DNA from: Pseudobutyrivibrio sp.
GTDB lineage: Bacteria > Bacillota > Clostridia > Lachnospirales > Lachnospiraceae
Assembly (NCBI GenBank): GCA_024684955.1
Contig: JAIKWH010000030.1
Span: forward strand, 1 to 43,583
Direction: 5' to 3'
Length of the DNA stretch: 43,583 nt
Below are positions 7,849 to 17,335 of this stretch, one piece after another. A program made the position numbers and the translations under genes. A model generated the notes under the pieces. The model was not told where the DNA came from. It did no database searches and worked only from the letters and a program-made list of their open reading frames with translations. The stretch's first letter is position 1. The number at the start of each line of letters is the position of its first letter.

Positions 7849-8520
7849 TTAATCTTGCCAAAGTCTCACCTGGCCCCTCAGCCAGTCTATCCACTCATCC
7901 ATGCCCTCTCCCTTTTTAGCGGAAATAAAAATCACAGATGCATTAGGATTAATCTTGTGGATCCTTTCTACTACTTTCTCCTTTGAGAAGTCCTCGAAAG
8001 CAGGCAAAGCATCACATTTATTAATCAAAACTATATCGCAAACAGAAAACATAAGAGGGTATTTGAGGGGTTTGTCATCTCCCTCTGGCACAGAAAGAAT
8101 CATAGCGTTTTTAACTGCTCCAGTGTCAAACTCTGCCGGGCATACCAGATTACCAACATTCTCTATGAAAACCAAATCCAAGTCGTCGCATCCCATTTCT
8201 TGCAAGCCCTGTCTAGTCATATCCGCATCCATATGGCACATGCCACCTGTGTGGACCTGAATAGCCTTGGCACCTGCCCGGGATACTGTGGCAGCATCCA
8301 CATCAGAATCGATATCTGCCTCCATTACTCCGATTGCCATCTCATCCTTTAATCTCTCAATAGTGCGGCAAAGGGTAGTTGTCTTTCCAGAGCCGGGAGC
8401 GGACATTAAATTGATAAGGCAAGTCTTTTTAGTCTTTATCTCATCTCTGAGCCTGTCAGCATCCGCATTGTTATCCTCAAAAATACTTTCTTTTACTTCT
8501 ATTACTTTATATTCTTCCAT
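7849..8520 (-). CDS. hypB: Hydrogenase/urease nickel incorporation GTPase HypB
   Basis: HypB is a SIMIBI-class GTPase that helps insert nickel into [NiFe]-hydrogenase. Motifs seen are the P-loop SAPGSGKTTT, EADIDSDVDA, the metal-site-like GGMCHMDADM, IENVGNLVCP and the guanine-specificity NKCD. No histidine-rich nickel-storage tail is present at the N-terminus. GGAG sits 5 bases before the ATG at 8520; the adjacent ATG at 8523 is too close to it. No hypA, other hyp gene or hydrogenase structural gene is in the window, so the gene stands alone here. It could support another nickel enzyme such as the LarA system implied by larE elsewhere in the window. Confidence 0.92.
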   Translation of the reverse strand: MEEYKVIEVKESIFEDNNADADRLRDEIKTKKTCLINLMSAPGSGKTTTLCRTIERLKDEMAIGVMEADIDSDVDAATVSRAGAKAIQVHTGGMCHMDADMTRQGLQEMGCDDLDLVFIENVGNLVCPAEFDTGAVKNAMILSVPEGDDKPLKYPLMFSVCDIVLINKCDALPAFEDFSKEKVVERIHKINPNASVIFISAKKGEGMDEWIDWLRGQVRLWQD

Positions 8521-8704
8521 CATATCTCCATATATAAAGGCTATAAATCCCTTTCTTTCCTAGAAAATGTTACAGTATTTGTCATATTTTTGTCAATGTA
8601 AATGGGTCATTCTCCCTACTTTGAATCATCAAAAAAACACAGATATTTATTATCTTATCTATATAATCATTGAAACCCGTATTTATTATAAGGGGGAATG
8701 AATC

Positions 8705-9526
8705 ATGACTTTCAATAAGAGATTTTCTTTTAAATATCTGTCAACTCTTCTAAGTCTGATTCTATGCCTTTGCCTATTTGTGGCAGCCGGCAAGCCGGTC
8801 CAGGCATCAACACTTATTCCTACATACAGGTCATTTTTAAATAATAGTCAGCAGCAAGTATATGACCAGGCATATAGTTATGCTATGATTCGCAGCCAGG
8901 AAAAATTTAAGATGGCAAGTGGACAAAGCGAAGCAGATTTAGAGATGACAATGAATGCACTATATAATGACCACCCTGAACTATACTGGCTAGACACCTC
9001 CTATAACTATGCCATGACCCACTCAGGCACCTGCCTTTATTTACAACTCTGCTACAACTCCTGTCCTGGTGACGTTAACAATTATGACCAAGAATACCTT
9101 GAGATAATCAGTCAGATAATGACCCAGGTAAACGCCTGCACCAGTGATTTGGACAAGGAACGGGTTATATATGATAGTATTTGTAACCTTACAAATTATA
9201 ATCCTGCCAGTCCTTTCAACCAAAGTGCTTTCTCAGCCATTGCTACTGGTTCCAGCGTTTGCGCCGGATATTCTAGGGCCTTTCAATTGCTTTGCACCAT
9301 GGCCGGGATTCCTTGCATTTACATCACCGGATATTCAAAAGGACAGCCTCACGCCTGGAATATAGTCCAGATTGATGGCAGATATTATAACGTGGATGTC
9401 ACCTGGGAGGACTGTGTCAGAGAAAGCATGGCAGGTTCTTACTATTTCTTTAATAAAACAGATGCTGAATTTGCAAAGGACCATGTCCGGTCTGCTTATT
9501 CAGCCGTCATGGTCCCTTGTGATTAA
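8705..9526 (+). CDS. Secreted transglutaminase-like protein
   Basis: The 273-residue protein starts with a clear signal peptide: a basic start, a hydrophobic stretch at about 12-28 and a likely cleavage near PVQA-S. The C-terminal half is a transglutaminase-like core with the catalytic triad: Cys186 in GSSVCAGYSRAF, His216 in PHAWNIV and Asp231 in YYNVDVTWED. Bacterial members act as extracellular cysteine proteases, peptidases or cross-linkers; the substrate cannot be told from sequence. No anchor motif or repeat domain is seen, so it is probably released or loosely wall-associated. AGGGGG lies 11 bases before the ATG. Confidence 0.87.
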   Translation: MTFNKRFSFKYLSTLLSLILCLCLFVAAGKPVQASTLIPTYRSFLNNSQQQVYDQAYSYAMIRSQEKFKMASGQSEADLEMTMNALYNDHPELYWLDTSYNYAMTHSGTCLYLQLCYNSCPGDVNNYDQEYLEIISQIMTQVNACTSDLDKERVIYDSICNLTNYNPASPFNQSAFSAIATGSSVCAGYSRAFQLLCTMAGIPCIYITGYSKGQPHAWNIVQIDGRYYNVDVTWEDCVRESMAGSYYFFNKTDAEFAKDHVRSAYSAVMVPCD

Positions 9527-9540
9527 TTCTTTATTCTCCC

Positions 9541-9579
9541 ATAAAAAGCCAAAAACAGGCCCTGACTATTGTCAGGGCC
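9541..9579 (-). terminator. glyA intrinsic terminator
   Basis: A 9-bp stem, GGCCCTGAC (9558-9566) with GTCAGGGCC (9571-9579), closes a 4-base loop. On the minus strand it is followed by TGTTTTTGGCTTTTTAT, so it ends glyA transcripts (stop at 9589). The plus-strand side lacks a T-run. Confidence 0.88.
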
Positions 9580-9588
9580 AAATAATTC

Positions 9589-10842
9589 TTAGAATTCTTC
9601 TCCACCAGATAATGGATACTTGTCAGTGAGGGTCTTAACAATGGCGCGAGCCTTCTCGACTCCAGCCTCTCCCTCTTTGATAACAGTGGCAATAGCCTCT
9701 GCTACCTGATCAAAGTCATCCTCTTTGAGGCCACGAGTAGTGGCAGCAGGAGTGCCAAGTCTGATACCAGATGTGACAAATGGTGACTTTGGATCGTTTG
9801 GAATAGTATTCTTATTTGCTGTGATGTGAGCATCATCAAGAAGTTTTTCTACGGCCTTTCCCGTCAAATCAAATGGGGTAAGGTCTACTAACATAAGGTG
9901 ATTGTCTGTGCCACCTGAAACAATCTTGATGCCTCTATCCTGCAGTCCCTTGCATAGGGCAGCAGCGTTCTTTACAATCTGAGCAGCGTATTCTTTAAAC
10001 TCAGGTTTCATTGCCTCCTTAAAGCAGATTGCCTTGCCAGCAATAACATGCATAAGAGGACCGCCCTGTGTACCAGGGAATACAGCCTTGTTAAAGTTGA
10101 ATTTTTCATTGGCAGCAGCAGTTGCCATAATCATACCACCACGAGGTCCTCTGAGAGTCTTGTGGGTAGTAGTTGTAACTATATCAGCGTAAGGGATTGG
10201 GCTCTCGTGCAGACCTGCAGCAACAAGTCCTGCAATATGAGCCATGTCTACGAAAAGTACTGCTCCAACCTTGTCAGCTATTTCTCTGAAACGCTTAAAG
10301 TCAATTTTGCGGCAGTATGCAGATGCGCCGGCAATAATCATCTTTGGCTGGCACTCTACAGCGATTTTCTCTACATTATCATAATCAATGACACCATCAT
10401 CATTCACTCCATAAGGTACGATGTTGAAATATGTACCTGAGAAATTGGCTGGTGAGCCGTGAGTTAAATGACCGCCGTGGTCAAGGTTCATACCCATAAC
10501 AGTATCCCCTGGCTGAAGCACTGCAAACTGAACTGCCATGTTTGCCTGAGCGCCTGAGTGCGGCTGCACATTAACATATTCGCATCCAAAGAGTTCCTTT
10601 GCTCTTTCTCTAGCCAGTTCCTCTACTACGTCTACCTCACCGCATCCTCCGTAGTATCTCTTTCCTGGATATCCCTCGGCATATTTGTTTGTAAGGATTG
10701 ATCCCATGGCAGACATAACTGCTGGACTAACCCAGTTTTCAGATGCAATCAACTCAATGTGTTCTGACTGACGGTTGAACTCCTTTTTAATTGCCTCAGC
10801 AATTTCTGGATCCGCTGTTTTGATGTCATTAAATGAATACAT
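9589..10842 (-). CDS. glyA: Serine hydroxymethyltransferase
   Basis: This PLP enzyme interconverts serine plus tetrahydrofolate with glycine plus methylene-tetrahydrofolate, the main one-carbon entry. The sequence has the SHMT N-terminus ([16 protein letters not shown]), the [13 protein letters not shown] stretch, and the PLP lysine in [14 protein letters not shown]. It ends in a normal C-terminal domain. The length of 417 aa is standard for the bacterial enzyme. The ATG at 10842 follows an AAAGGGAAG site. The upstream GGDEF/EAL gene ends 93 bases away on the same strand, and a hairpin lies between them. Confidence 0.97.
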   Translation of the reverse strand: MYSFNDIKTADPEIAEAIKKEFNRQSEHIELIASENWVSPAVMSAMGSILTNKYAEGYPGKRYYGGCGEVDVVEELARERAKELFGCEYVNVQPHSGAQANMAVQFAVLQPGDTVMGMNLDHGGHLTHGSPANFSGTYFNIVPYGVNDDGVIDYDNVEKIAVECQPKMIIAGASAYCRKIDFKRFREIADKVGAVLFVDMAHIAGLVAAGLHESPIPYADIVTTTTHKTLRGPRGGMIMATAAANEKFNFNKAVFPGTQGGPLMHVIAGKAICFKEAMKPEFKEYAAQIVKNAAALCKGLQDRGIKIVSGGTDNHLMLVDLTPFDLTGKAVEKLLDDAHITANKNTIPNDPKSPFVTSGIRLGTPAATTRGLKEDDFDQVAEAIATVIKEGEAGVEKARAIVKTLTDKYPLSGGEEF

Positions 10843-10886
10843 TACTCTTCCCTTTCTAACTTGTTCCCTTAATAGTTCTTATATGC

Positions 10887-10908
10887 GACTCCTCATTTAG
10901 TAGGAGTC
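10887..10908 (-). other. Hairpin between the GGDEF/EAL gene and glyA
   Basis: GACTCCT (10887-10893) pairs with AGGAGTC (10902-10908) around an 8-base loop. On the minus strand no T-run follows, so it is not a convincing terminator. It may be a processing or leader structure in front of glyA. On the plus strand TTTT follows, but there is no plus-strand gene for it to serve. Confidence 0.4.
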
Positions 10909-10935
10909 TTTTCAATTTCCAAAAGGAAAACTGAA

Positions 10936-13569
10936 TCAAATGTATTTATCCTCAAATTCCTCCCCGGTGATAGGTCTGTCAAAGAAAAATCCCTGAGCTA
11001 AGTTTACTGAGAATCTATCTATCATCTGCAATTGGTTGTCATGCTCCACGCCCTCTACACATACATCAATATCAAGGGAATCTGCCAATTCAGCAACAGT
11101 CTTGACGAAAGCCTCTGCAAATCCATCAGATGTAACATCGTTGATAAAACTCTTGTCGATTTTGATAGTGTCTATTGGCAGGTTTTTGATATAACTGAGG
11201 GATGAGTATCCAGTGCCAAAATCATCTAAGGCTACCCTGCATCCCAAGGACCTGATTTGCTCTAATACAGCAATCATTCTCTCCATGTCATTGATGGCTA
11301 GAGACTCGGTAACCTCAAAGGTAAGGTTACGAGGATTGATGCCTGTAAAATTGATGGCATCCCTAATGGTGTCTACTATATCTGTCCTGGTCAGTTGGAT
11401 GACAGAAAGGTTTATATTTACTTTAAACTCAGGATGACCAAAGTCATTCCAGTGCTTACAACGTTTTGCTGCTGCAAATAAAACCTTTTCTCCAATCTCG
11501 CTAATAAGACCTAACTGCTCAGCAATGGCTATAAACTCATCGGGCATCACAAAGCCCATCTCTTTAGAATTCCACCTGCAAAGGGCCTCAGCTCCACAGC
11601 AAACAGTAACTCCGTCCACCATTTCCATAATAGGCTGGTAGTATACTTCGAATTCTTCGCAGCCTTCCTCCACAGCCCTTCTCATAGCCTGCTCAATTTT
11701 AAGTCTCTTGGCAGCCAGTACATCAGCATTTTCATCGTAGAGCATAAACTGATTCTTGCCGTTTTTCTTGGCGTCATGGAGGGCAATGCTCAGCCTTGTG
11801 AGAATGTTTACTGAATCAGAAACATTTGATGACTTTACTCCTCCCATACTCATAGAGCAGTAGTAACCAACCCCGTCAACAACCCATGGATTGTCGAAAA
11901 GATTGCGGATTCTCTTTACGATCAGGTCTAGGTCCTTGTAGATTTCATGGTCAACAAGAACTGCAAACTCGTCTCCACCAACCCTGTAGACCTTGCCCTT
12001 TATCTGGCTGATCTCATTGATGGATGAGGAAATAAATTTTAGTAATTCGTCTCCTACCTTGCTGCCGCTTCCCTCATTTATATTTGCAAAATCATCCAAA
12101 TCTATCATAAGTACCGCAAACTCGCTGCCAGTCTTTTGGTAGAAATGGTACTCGCTATTAACATCTCTCTCGTAGGTCTGTCTGTTGAGAAGACCGGTCA
12201 AAAGGTCCTCACAGGCCTGCTTTTCAATTCGCTTTTGGTAGGACCTCAGGTCTGTAATGTCATAGAAGGTGGTCAGTTTTACCTCTCTGCCATCTACCCA
12301 TTTAATGTTTGAGAAATTGATGTCATACCATTTTTGAGACCCATTGGCAAAATATCCATTCAGTTCATTTAAAAGATATTTTTTGTCAAAGAGAATCTCC
12401 TCAATAGCCATCCTGTCCACATCTAAAGAAAACATCTTTTCAAATGTCTCATTGGTATAGAGCAGGCTATTTTTTTCCATGTCGGACACTGCCACCCCGT
12501 ATCCTGCATTCTGGAGAATCGAATCCAGAGCAGAATATGAACTAGCAAGAGAATTCTTAGTAATCTTTTTAACCAAGATTGTGTGGAGAATACTCTTTAC
12601 ATCATTGGTAAATCTAAGGTCCTCCACCGACCACTTCCTGTTCTTTTTAAGGCTCAGGAAGCAAAGATACATGGCCGGCATAGCATTAACATTTATTGGT
12701 AAAAATATTCCCGCAGAAATATTATATTTTCCAAAATAAATCATAAAGGCCTCAGGCAATTCTGTGTCTGAGGAAATGGTATAAGGCTTGCCATTCATAA
12801 ATGGCAAATCAACAAGAGGAGTGCCCTGGAACTTGTCCTTTAAAGGCTCCTGCCCCTCAGCCACCCACTCACAAATCATGTCTGCCAAGTCCATGCCCTG
12901 ACGGACCTGCAAAAGACCGGTGTGGGTACAATCAACATATTCGCCTGCTGCCCTAAGAATCTCCTCCGATACCTGGGAGAATGAATTGTCCGATTCCATA
13001 AGCTGGAGAATGTCTGTCATAATCTCGTTTTTGTGCAAACGATCCTCCATCTCCTTGCCAGAATCAGCCTCCTCTTTCAGTTTGTTCTTAAGAGCGATAG
13101 CCTTTAATTTTTCAGCACAATAATAATGGGTAAGGGTCTCAATAAGAGAAATAGATTTGTCGAAAGCCTCTGCTGTAGTGCGTTTTAACTCTGATGAAAG
13201 GAAAATGTCCTCTGGAGTTTTGTCACCATCGATACCAAAGCAAATCCAAGCGCCAAGGACTCGCCCCTGGTCTCCGCGAATGCCCACACCCCTGTATAAA
13301 AGGTAAGGCTCGCTACCATATCTTTCTATAACATTCTCAGGATTGCCATCTGTAAAGGAAGACAGGATTTCTCTCCTGAGTTGTGTACTAAAATTTTCCA
13401 ATACAAATTCCTCCTCAAGCTTTGAGCCTGAGAAGGAAGTGATTGTTTCAAAATCTCGGCCAAGACACATCATATACATGTCATTTGACCTGCAAAAAGC
13501 ATCCTGAAGAGACTGAAGCTCTTCTCTATTTAAATCAAAAGTAAAATTTAATCTATTACCTGAGTCCAT
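10936..13569 (-). CDS. GAF-PAS-GGDEF-EAL cyclic-di-GMP signalling protein
   Basis: The 877-residue protein appears cytoplasmic, with no clear membrane segment. An N-terminal region (1-180) of unknown type is followed by a GAF-like region (about 190-335) and a PAS-like domain (about 346-445). Next comes a GGDEF domain with intact GGDEF at 531-535 and an EAL domain (about 630-877) with EAL at 661-663, NINLSV, LEVTES-type, DDFGTGYSSL, IKIDKSF and the final GFFFDRP. Both diguanylate cyclase and c-di-GMP phosphodiesterase activity are therefore possible. Its start lies inside the last codons of ilvE (22-base overlap), with GAGG 9 bases upstream, so it is probably translationally coupled to ilvE. 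Confidence 0.92.
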   Translation of the reverse strand: MDSGNRLNFTFDLNREELQSLQDAFCRSNDMYMMCLGRDFETITSFSGSKLEEEFVLENFSTQLRREILSSFTDGNPENVIERYGSEPYLLYRGVGIRGDQGRVLGAWICFGIDGDKTPEDIFLSSELKRTTAEAFDKSISLIETLTHYYCAEKLKAIALKNKLKEEADSGKEMEDRLHKNEIMTDILQLMESDNSFSQVSEEILRAAGEYVDCTHTGLLQVRQGMDLADMICEWVAEGQEPLKDKFQGTPLVDLPFMNGKPYTISSDTELPEAFMIYFGKYNISAGIFLPINVNAMPAMYLCFLSLKKNRKWSVEDLRFTNDVKSILHTILVKKITKNSLASSYSALDSILQNAGYGVAVSDMEKNSLLYTNETFEKMFSLDVDRMAIEEILFDKKYLLNELNGYFANGSQKWYDINFSNIKWVDGREVKLTTFYDITDLRSYQKRIEKQACEDLLTGLLNRQTYERDVNSEYHFYQKTGSEFAVLMIDLDDFANINEGSGSKVGDELLKFISSSINEISQIKGKVYRVGGDEFAVLVDHEIYKDLDLIVKRIRNLFDNPWVVDGVGYYCSMSMGGVKSSNVSDSVNILTRLSIALHDAKKNGKNQFMLYDENADVLAAKRLKIEQAMRRAVEEGCEEFEVYYQPIMEMVDGVTVCCGAEALCRWNSKEMGFVMPDEFIAIAEQLGLISEIGEKVLFAAAKRCKHWNDFGHPEFKVNINLSVIQLTRTDIVDTIRDAINFTGINPRNLTFEVTESLAINDMERMIAVLEQIRSLGCRVALDDFGTGYSSLSYIKNLPIDTIKIDKSFINDVTSDGFAEAFVKTVAELADSLDIDVCVEGVEHDNQLQMIDRFSVNLAQGFFFDRPITGEEFEDKYI

Positions 13570-14612
13570 CCATACTTATCCTCGAGTTTACCCCACTGAA
13601 TACCGGTTAAAGTATCGTAAAGCTTTTGGGTAAGCTCGCCGGTTTTACCTCCACCTATTACAGCAACCTCGTCCTTGTATCGAAGCTCACCAACAGGAGA
13701 AATTACTGCTGCGGTACCTGTTCCAAATACCTCTTCAAGTTTACCATCTCGGGCAGCCTTCATCAAGTCATCGATTGCCAGACGCTCCTCTCTTACCTTG
13801 TAGCCCCAGTCTCTAAGCAGGTGGATCATAGAGTCTCTTGTGACACCAGGTAAAACTGTGCCAACACATGGTGCTGTCCAGATTTCTCCGTCAATCTTGA
13901 ACATGATATTCATAGTACCAACTTCCTCGACGTACTTTCTCTCATTTCCGTCCAGCCAAAGTACCTGTGAATATCCCAGTTTTTCAGCCTTTACCTGACC
14001 TGCAATAGAACCAGCATAGTTGCCGCCGCACTTTGTAAATCCAGTACCACCGGAAACGGCACGAACCAACTCATCCTCAACTAAAATTTTTACAGGGTCA
14101 AGGCCTGTAGCATAGTATGCTCCAACAGGGCAAGTGAGAATCATAAACTTGTATGACTTTGCCATGTGCACTCCAAGGGCTGCCTCAGTAGCAAACATAA
14201 ATGGACGGATGTAAAGAGATGTATCAGGCTCTGAAGGAACCCAATCAGCCTCTACCTTTACCAAGGCTCTAACAGCCTCAACAAAATCCTCTACAGGGAA
14301 GGCTGGCATGCAAAGTCTCTCGTTAGAATTAATCATTCTCTTAGCATTCATCTCAGGTCTAAAGAGTTGAATCTTTCCATCAGCCCTTCTGTATGCTTTC
14401 ATTCCCTCAAAAGTTTCCTGCGCATAGTGGAGAGTCATACATGCAGGGTCCATCTCAATAGGTCCCTCTGGAACGATTCTGGCATCATGCCATCCCAGGT
14501 CTCTGTCCCAATCGCAAATAAACATATAGTCGGTCATATATTTTCCAAATCCAAGATTTTTCTGGTCTGGCTTTGGTTTAAGGGCCTCTCTTTTTTCAAA
14601 TCTAATTTCCAT
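13548..14612 (-). CDS. ilvE: Branched-chain amino acid aminotransferase
   Basis: This PLP fold-type IV enzyme transfers amino groups between glutamate and the keto acids of leucine, isoleucine and valine. The 354-residue protein is the longer, eukaryote-like BCAT subtype. It shows FEGMKAYR, RPFMFATE, the PLP lysine in GFTKCGGNYAGS, QVLWLDG and EVGTMNIMF. AGGAGG lies 9 bases before the ATG. A near-ideal promoter is upstream, and a GGDEF/EAL gene overlaps its 3' end. Confidence 0.96.
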   Translation of the reverse strand: MEIRFEKREALKPKPDQKNLGFGKYMTDYMFICDWDRDLGWHDARIVPEGPIEMDPACMTLHYAQETFEGMKAYRRADGKIQLFRPEMNAKRMINSNERLCMPAFPVEDFVEAVRALVKVEADWVPSEPDTSLYIRPFMFATEAALGVHMAKSYKFMILTCPVGAYYATGLDPVKILVEDELVRAVSGGTGFTKCGGNYAGSIAGQVKAEKLGYSQVLWLDGNERKYVEEVGTMNIMFKIDGEIWTAPCVGTVLPGVTRDSMIHLLRDWGYKVREERLAIDDLMKAARDGKLEEVFGTGTAAVISPVGELRYKDEVAVIGGGKTGELTQKLYDTLTGIQWGKLEDKYGWTQVID

Positions 14613-14673
14613 AAGAATTATCCTCCTAATTCTTCCCTCACAAATGAGTTCTACTGTTTAAAAAATTAACATT

Positions 14674-14702
14674 ATTATCTTACTTTTACGCCTTTGCGTC
14701 AA
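14674..14702 (-). promoter_or_regulatory. ilvE promoter
   Basis: On the minus strand TTGACG (14697-14702) and GATAAT (14674-14679) are separated by exactly 17 bases. They lie about 60-90 bases before the ilvE start. Just upstream (14704-14721) is an inverted repeat, ACTTTA-N6-TAAAGT, a possible operator between the divergent genes. Confidence 0.7.
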
Positions 14703-14782
14703 CACTTTAGCGTGTTAAAGTTTTATTTTTTAAAAATGCTGTGAATGTTTTGTGTAAATTAACTTTTAAGCCTCATAAATGG

Positions 14783-14788
14783 TATAAT
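14783..14788 (+). promoter_or_regulatory. Candidate -10 box of the membrane EAL gene
   Basis: TATAAT lies about 30 bases before the ATG at 14819. The matching -35 is weak (TTAACT about 18 bases upstream), so only the -10 is supported. Confidence 0.5.
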
Positions 14789-14818
14789 TTTTGTACATAA
14801 ATCAAGGGATGGAACACT

Positions 14819-16726
14819 ATGATAATTTATACTCAACTCTGTGGGCTGGTTATAATTTCCATGCTCCTATTTTTCTATTATAAACAGCCAACTATGGGAT
14901 TGGCGTCAGAACAGCTCTTTAAGATATCACTTCTCTCCATATTGATAAGCACACTGCTTGATATTTTTTCATGCAACCTTATTATCCGGGCAGCAAGTTA
15001 TGGGGAATCTGCAGTCTACATGACATGCAAATTGTATCTGGTATCAGTTGAGACTGTTGTCTTTACCTGCTTGTCCTATGCCATAGCAGAGACCCTTTTA
15101 AATTATGGATCCAGAGTTCAAAAATTATACGGAGTCATAGTCCAGATTCTCTTTCTACTGGGATGCGGACTTACCCTTTTTCTTCCGATCGAAACCTACT
15201 ACGACGGCAGAATAGTTTATACATATGGGCCTGCAGTTATCATCACCTTTGTTATTTCAGGATTATACATAATCGGCGTTTTTGCCTCTTGCCATTTGTT
15301 AAAAAAATATATAAAACCTAAAAAGGCTACTGCCATCAGAATTTGGATGGTCATAATGGCTGCAGCAGCCATTATTCAATATTACAATCCAAAGCATCTG
15401 ATTGTGTCCTTTGCCGCCTGCATAGGGGCCTTGGTTGTATTCTTTGAGATTGAAAACCCTGAGTCTTCCATCTCAAGACGAACTGGTCATTTCTCATCTG
15501 CGGTCATCAGAGAATACCTAGACCACCTATACCAAAACAAAAAAGAATTCTCCCTTATGATGATCAGTTTCACCACTGTTGCTGACTCATCATCGGATAC
15601 TTTTTTACTTAGAAAAACCATAGCAAAACTATCTGACTTTTTATTCTCCATAAAAGACGCCAAAGTCTTTGATACCACCGAGGGATACTTCCTTTTGGTA
15701 TTTGACAATACAGATTTTATGGAGAGCACAAAATTTAGGATTGCAACCTATTTCCAATCCATTGAGGACAGCCCTGACGTAAGGAATGCTATCACCCTCC
15801 TGCGTCCTTATTACACCATTGTCCCTACCTGCAATATCGCTGACAACTCAGACGAGTTGCTCATGGTTTTATCTGGATTTATACCTAGCGACCACAAGAC
15901 AATAGTTTCCAACGAAATCGTTGTCAATTCCCAGGTAATGGCTGATGTAAGAAAGCGCAAGATGGTTGAAAACCTGGTTGTGGATGCCATGAAAGAAGAA
16001 AGGGTAGAGGTTTTCTACCAGCCTATCTTTGATATAAATAAAGAAAAATTTACCTCGGCGGAGGCCCTGGTTCGTATCAGACTTTCTGATGGCACCTTGG
16101 TTATGCCTGACCAGTTCATTCCTATTGTGGAGGAAACCGGCAGGATTATTCCTCTTTCCGACGTTATTTACAGGTCTGCCCTATCCTTTATTAAATCCTA
16201 TAGGATAGAAAACCTTGGCATAGACCATATCGAATTAAATCTTTCTATCAAACAAAGTGAAAGCGATGTCTTTGCCTCAAGGTTTCAAGAGCAAATTGAT
16301 AAATTTGAGGTTGATCCATCTATCATTAATTTGGAGATTACAGATACCAGCCACATCAGCAATTTGGATGCTCTAACCAGCAATATGCGTAAACTCATCA
16401 ATGCAGGTATTCAATTCTCCATTGATGACTTTGGTTCCGGCACATCAAATCTAAACTTTATCATTGATATGCCTATAAACATTATCAAACTGGGCAAGCA
16501 CCTGACCTCAGAGTATTTTGACAGCACCAAGGCCAGACTGGTAGTGGAAACAGTTGTTGAAATGGCTCATTCCATGGGCCTAAAAATAGTTGCAGAAGGA
16601 ATAGAAACCTATGACGAGGTGGAGGCTATGAAAGCCCTTGGCATTGATTATATCCAGGGATACTACTTTTCAAAGCCTTTGCCAGAGCATGAATTTTTAA
16701 AGTTTTTGCAGAACCATAACTTGTAA
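14819..16726 (+). CDS. Membrane EAL-domain c-di-GMP phosphodiesterase-like protein
   Basis: The 635-residue protein starts with six to seven hydrophobic segments within residues 1-210, a probable sensory membrane domain. A degenerate GGDEF-like region (about 225-370) has no GGDEF motif. A C-terminal EAL domain (about 385-635) follows. EAL-domain hallmarks are present: EVFYQPIF, SAEALVRIR, IELNLSI, LEITDTS, IDDFGSGTSNL, VAEGIE and IQGYYFSKPL. One oddity is IKLGK where most active enzymes read LKIDK, so an acidic residue next to the conserved lysine is missing. Catalysis is likely but not certain. A flavin-reductase-like gene follows after 29 bases. Confidence 0.88.
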   Translation: MIIYTQLCGLVIISMLLFFYYKQPTMGLASEQLFKISLLSILISTLLDIFSCNLIIRAASYGESAVYMTCKLYLVSVETVVFTCLSYAIAETLLNYGSRVQKLYGVIVQILFLLGCGLTLFLPIETYYDGRIVYTYGPAVIITFVISGLYIIGVFASCHLLKKYIKPKKATAIRIWMVIMAAAAIIQYYNPKHLIVSFAACIGALVVFFEIENPESSISRRTGHFSSAVIREYLDHLYQNKKEFSLMMISFTTVADSSSDTFLLRKTIAKLSDFLFSIKDAKVFDTTEGYFLLVFDNTDFMESTKFRIATYFQSIEDSPDVRNAITLLRPYYTIVPTCNIADNSDELLMVLSGFIPSDHKTIVSNEIVVNSQVMADVRKRKMVENLVVDAMKEERVEVFYQPIFDINKEKFTSAEALVRIRLSDGTLVMPDQFIPIVEETGRIIPLSDVIYRSALSFIKSYRIENLGIDHIELNLSIKQSESDVFASRFQEQIDKFEVDPSIINLEITDTSHISNLDALTSNMRKLINAGIQFSIDDFGSGTSNLNFIIDMPINIIKLGKHLTSEYFDSTKARLVVETVVEMAHSMGLKIVAEGIETYDEVEAMKALGIDYIQGYYFSKPLPEHEFLKFLQNHNL

Positions 16727-16755
16727 TCTTGTGTCACAGAAAGGACAGGTATTGT

Positions 16756-17286
16756 ATGGCTAATAGAGTATTTCAACCCTTCCCCCTTGATATGCTAGAG
16801 TGGAATCCTTCAGAACGAATAGGCACCGAGGGAGTTGCAATCATCACTGAGACCCCTGACAGACAGAATGCAATGGCTAATCACAACGGAGGCATTGGCA
16901 CCCTCTGGGGAGTTCCAATGTTTTACACCTTCATTAGGAATACCCGCTACACCAAGGAATTAATGGACCAATCTGTCAAATTTTCTGCCTGTTTTTTCGA
17001 CCAGAATGAAAAAGCAACCAAGTCCATTATGAAGATATTGAATGTGACCTCCGGCAGAACCGAGGACAAGATTAAGGAATTGCACCTCAATATCGAGCAT
17101 GCCCATGATGTTCCATATGTGGAGGAGGCCAATTTTATTATACTCTGCGAAAAGGTAGCCACCATTCCTATTAACGAGACCATGATAAATGACAGAGCCA
17201 TTATGGAAAGGTATTATTCTGGGGCAAACAGCGACAACTTCCACACCCTTTACATTGGCCGAATCATTGAGGCTATGGCAAGGTAA
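16756..17286 (+). CDS. Flavin reductase-like domain protein
   Basis: The 176-residue protein matches the FMN-binding split-barrel, flavoredoxin/flavin reductase type. Features are NAMANHNGGIGTLWGVPMFYTFI, RYTKELMDQSVKFSACFFD, a GRTEDKI segment and the terminal LYIGRIIEA. Such proteins bind FMN and move electrons; the partner is unknown. The ATG at 16756 follows AAAGGACAGG. A longer frame beginning at a GTG at 16729 has no ribosome site. It follows the EAL gene by 29 bases and ends just before a bidirectional terminator. Confidence 0.85.
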   Translation: MANRVFQPFPLDMLEWNPSERIGTEGVAIITETPDRQNAMANHNGGIGTLWGVPMFYTFIRNTRYTKELMDQSVKFSACFFDQNEKATKSIMKILNVTSGRTEDKIKELHLNIEHAHDVPYVEEANFIILCEKVATIPINETMINDRAIMERYYSGANSDNFHTLYIGRIIEAMAR

Positions 17287-17298
17287 CAATCAAAAAAT

Positions 17299-17333
17299 AA
17301 GACCTCCAAGCATCAACTTGGAGGTCTTTTGAT
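17299..17333. terminator. Bidirectional intrinsic terminator
   Basis: A 12-bp stem, AAGACCTCCAAG with CTTGGAGGTCTT, closes a 6-base loop (17299-17328). It has TTTT on the plus side and a T-rich stretch on the minus side. It separates the convergent flavin-reductase and hisS genes. Confidence 0.93.
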
Positions 17334-17335
17334 TT

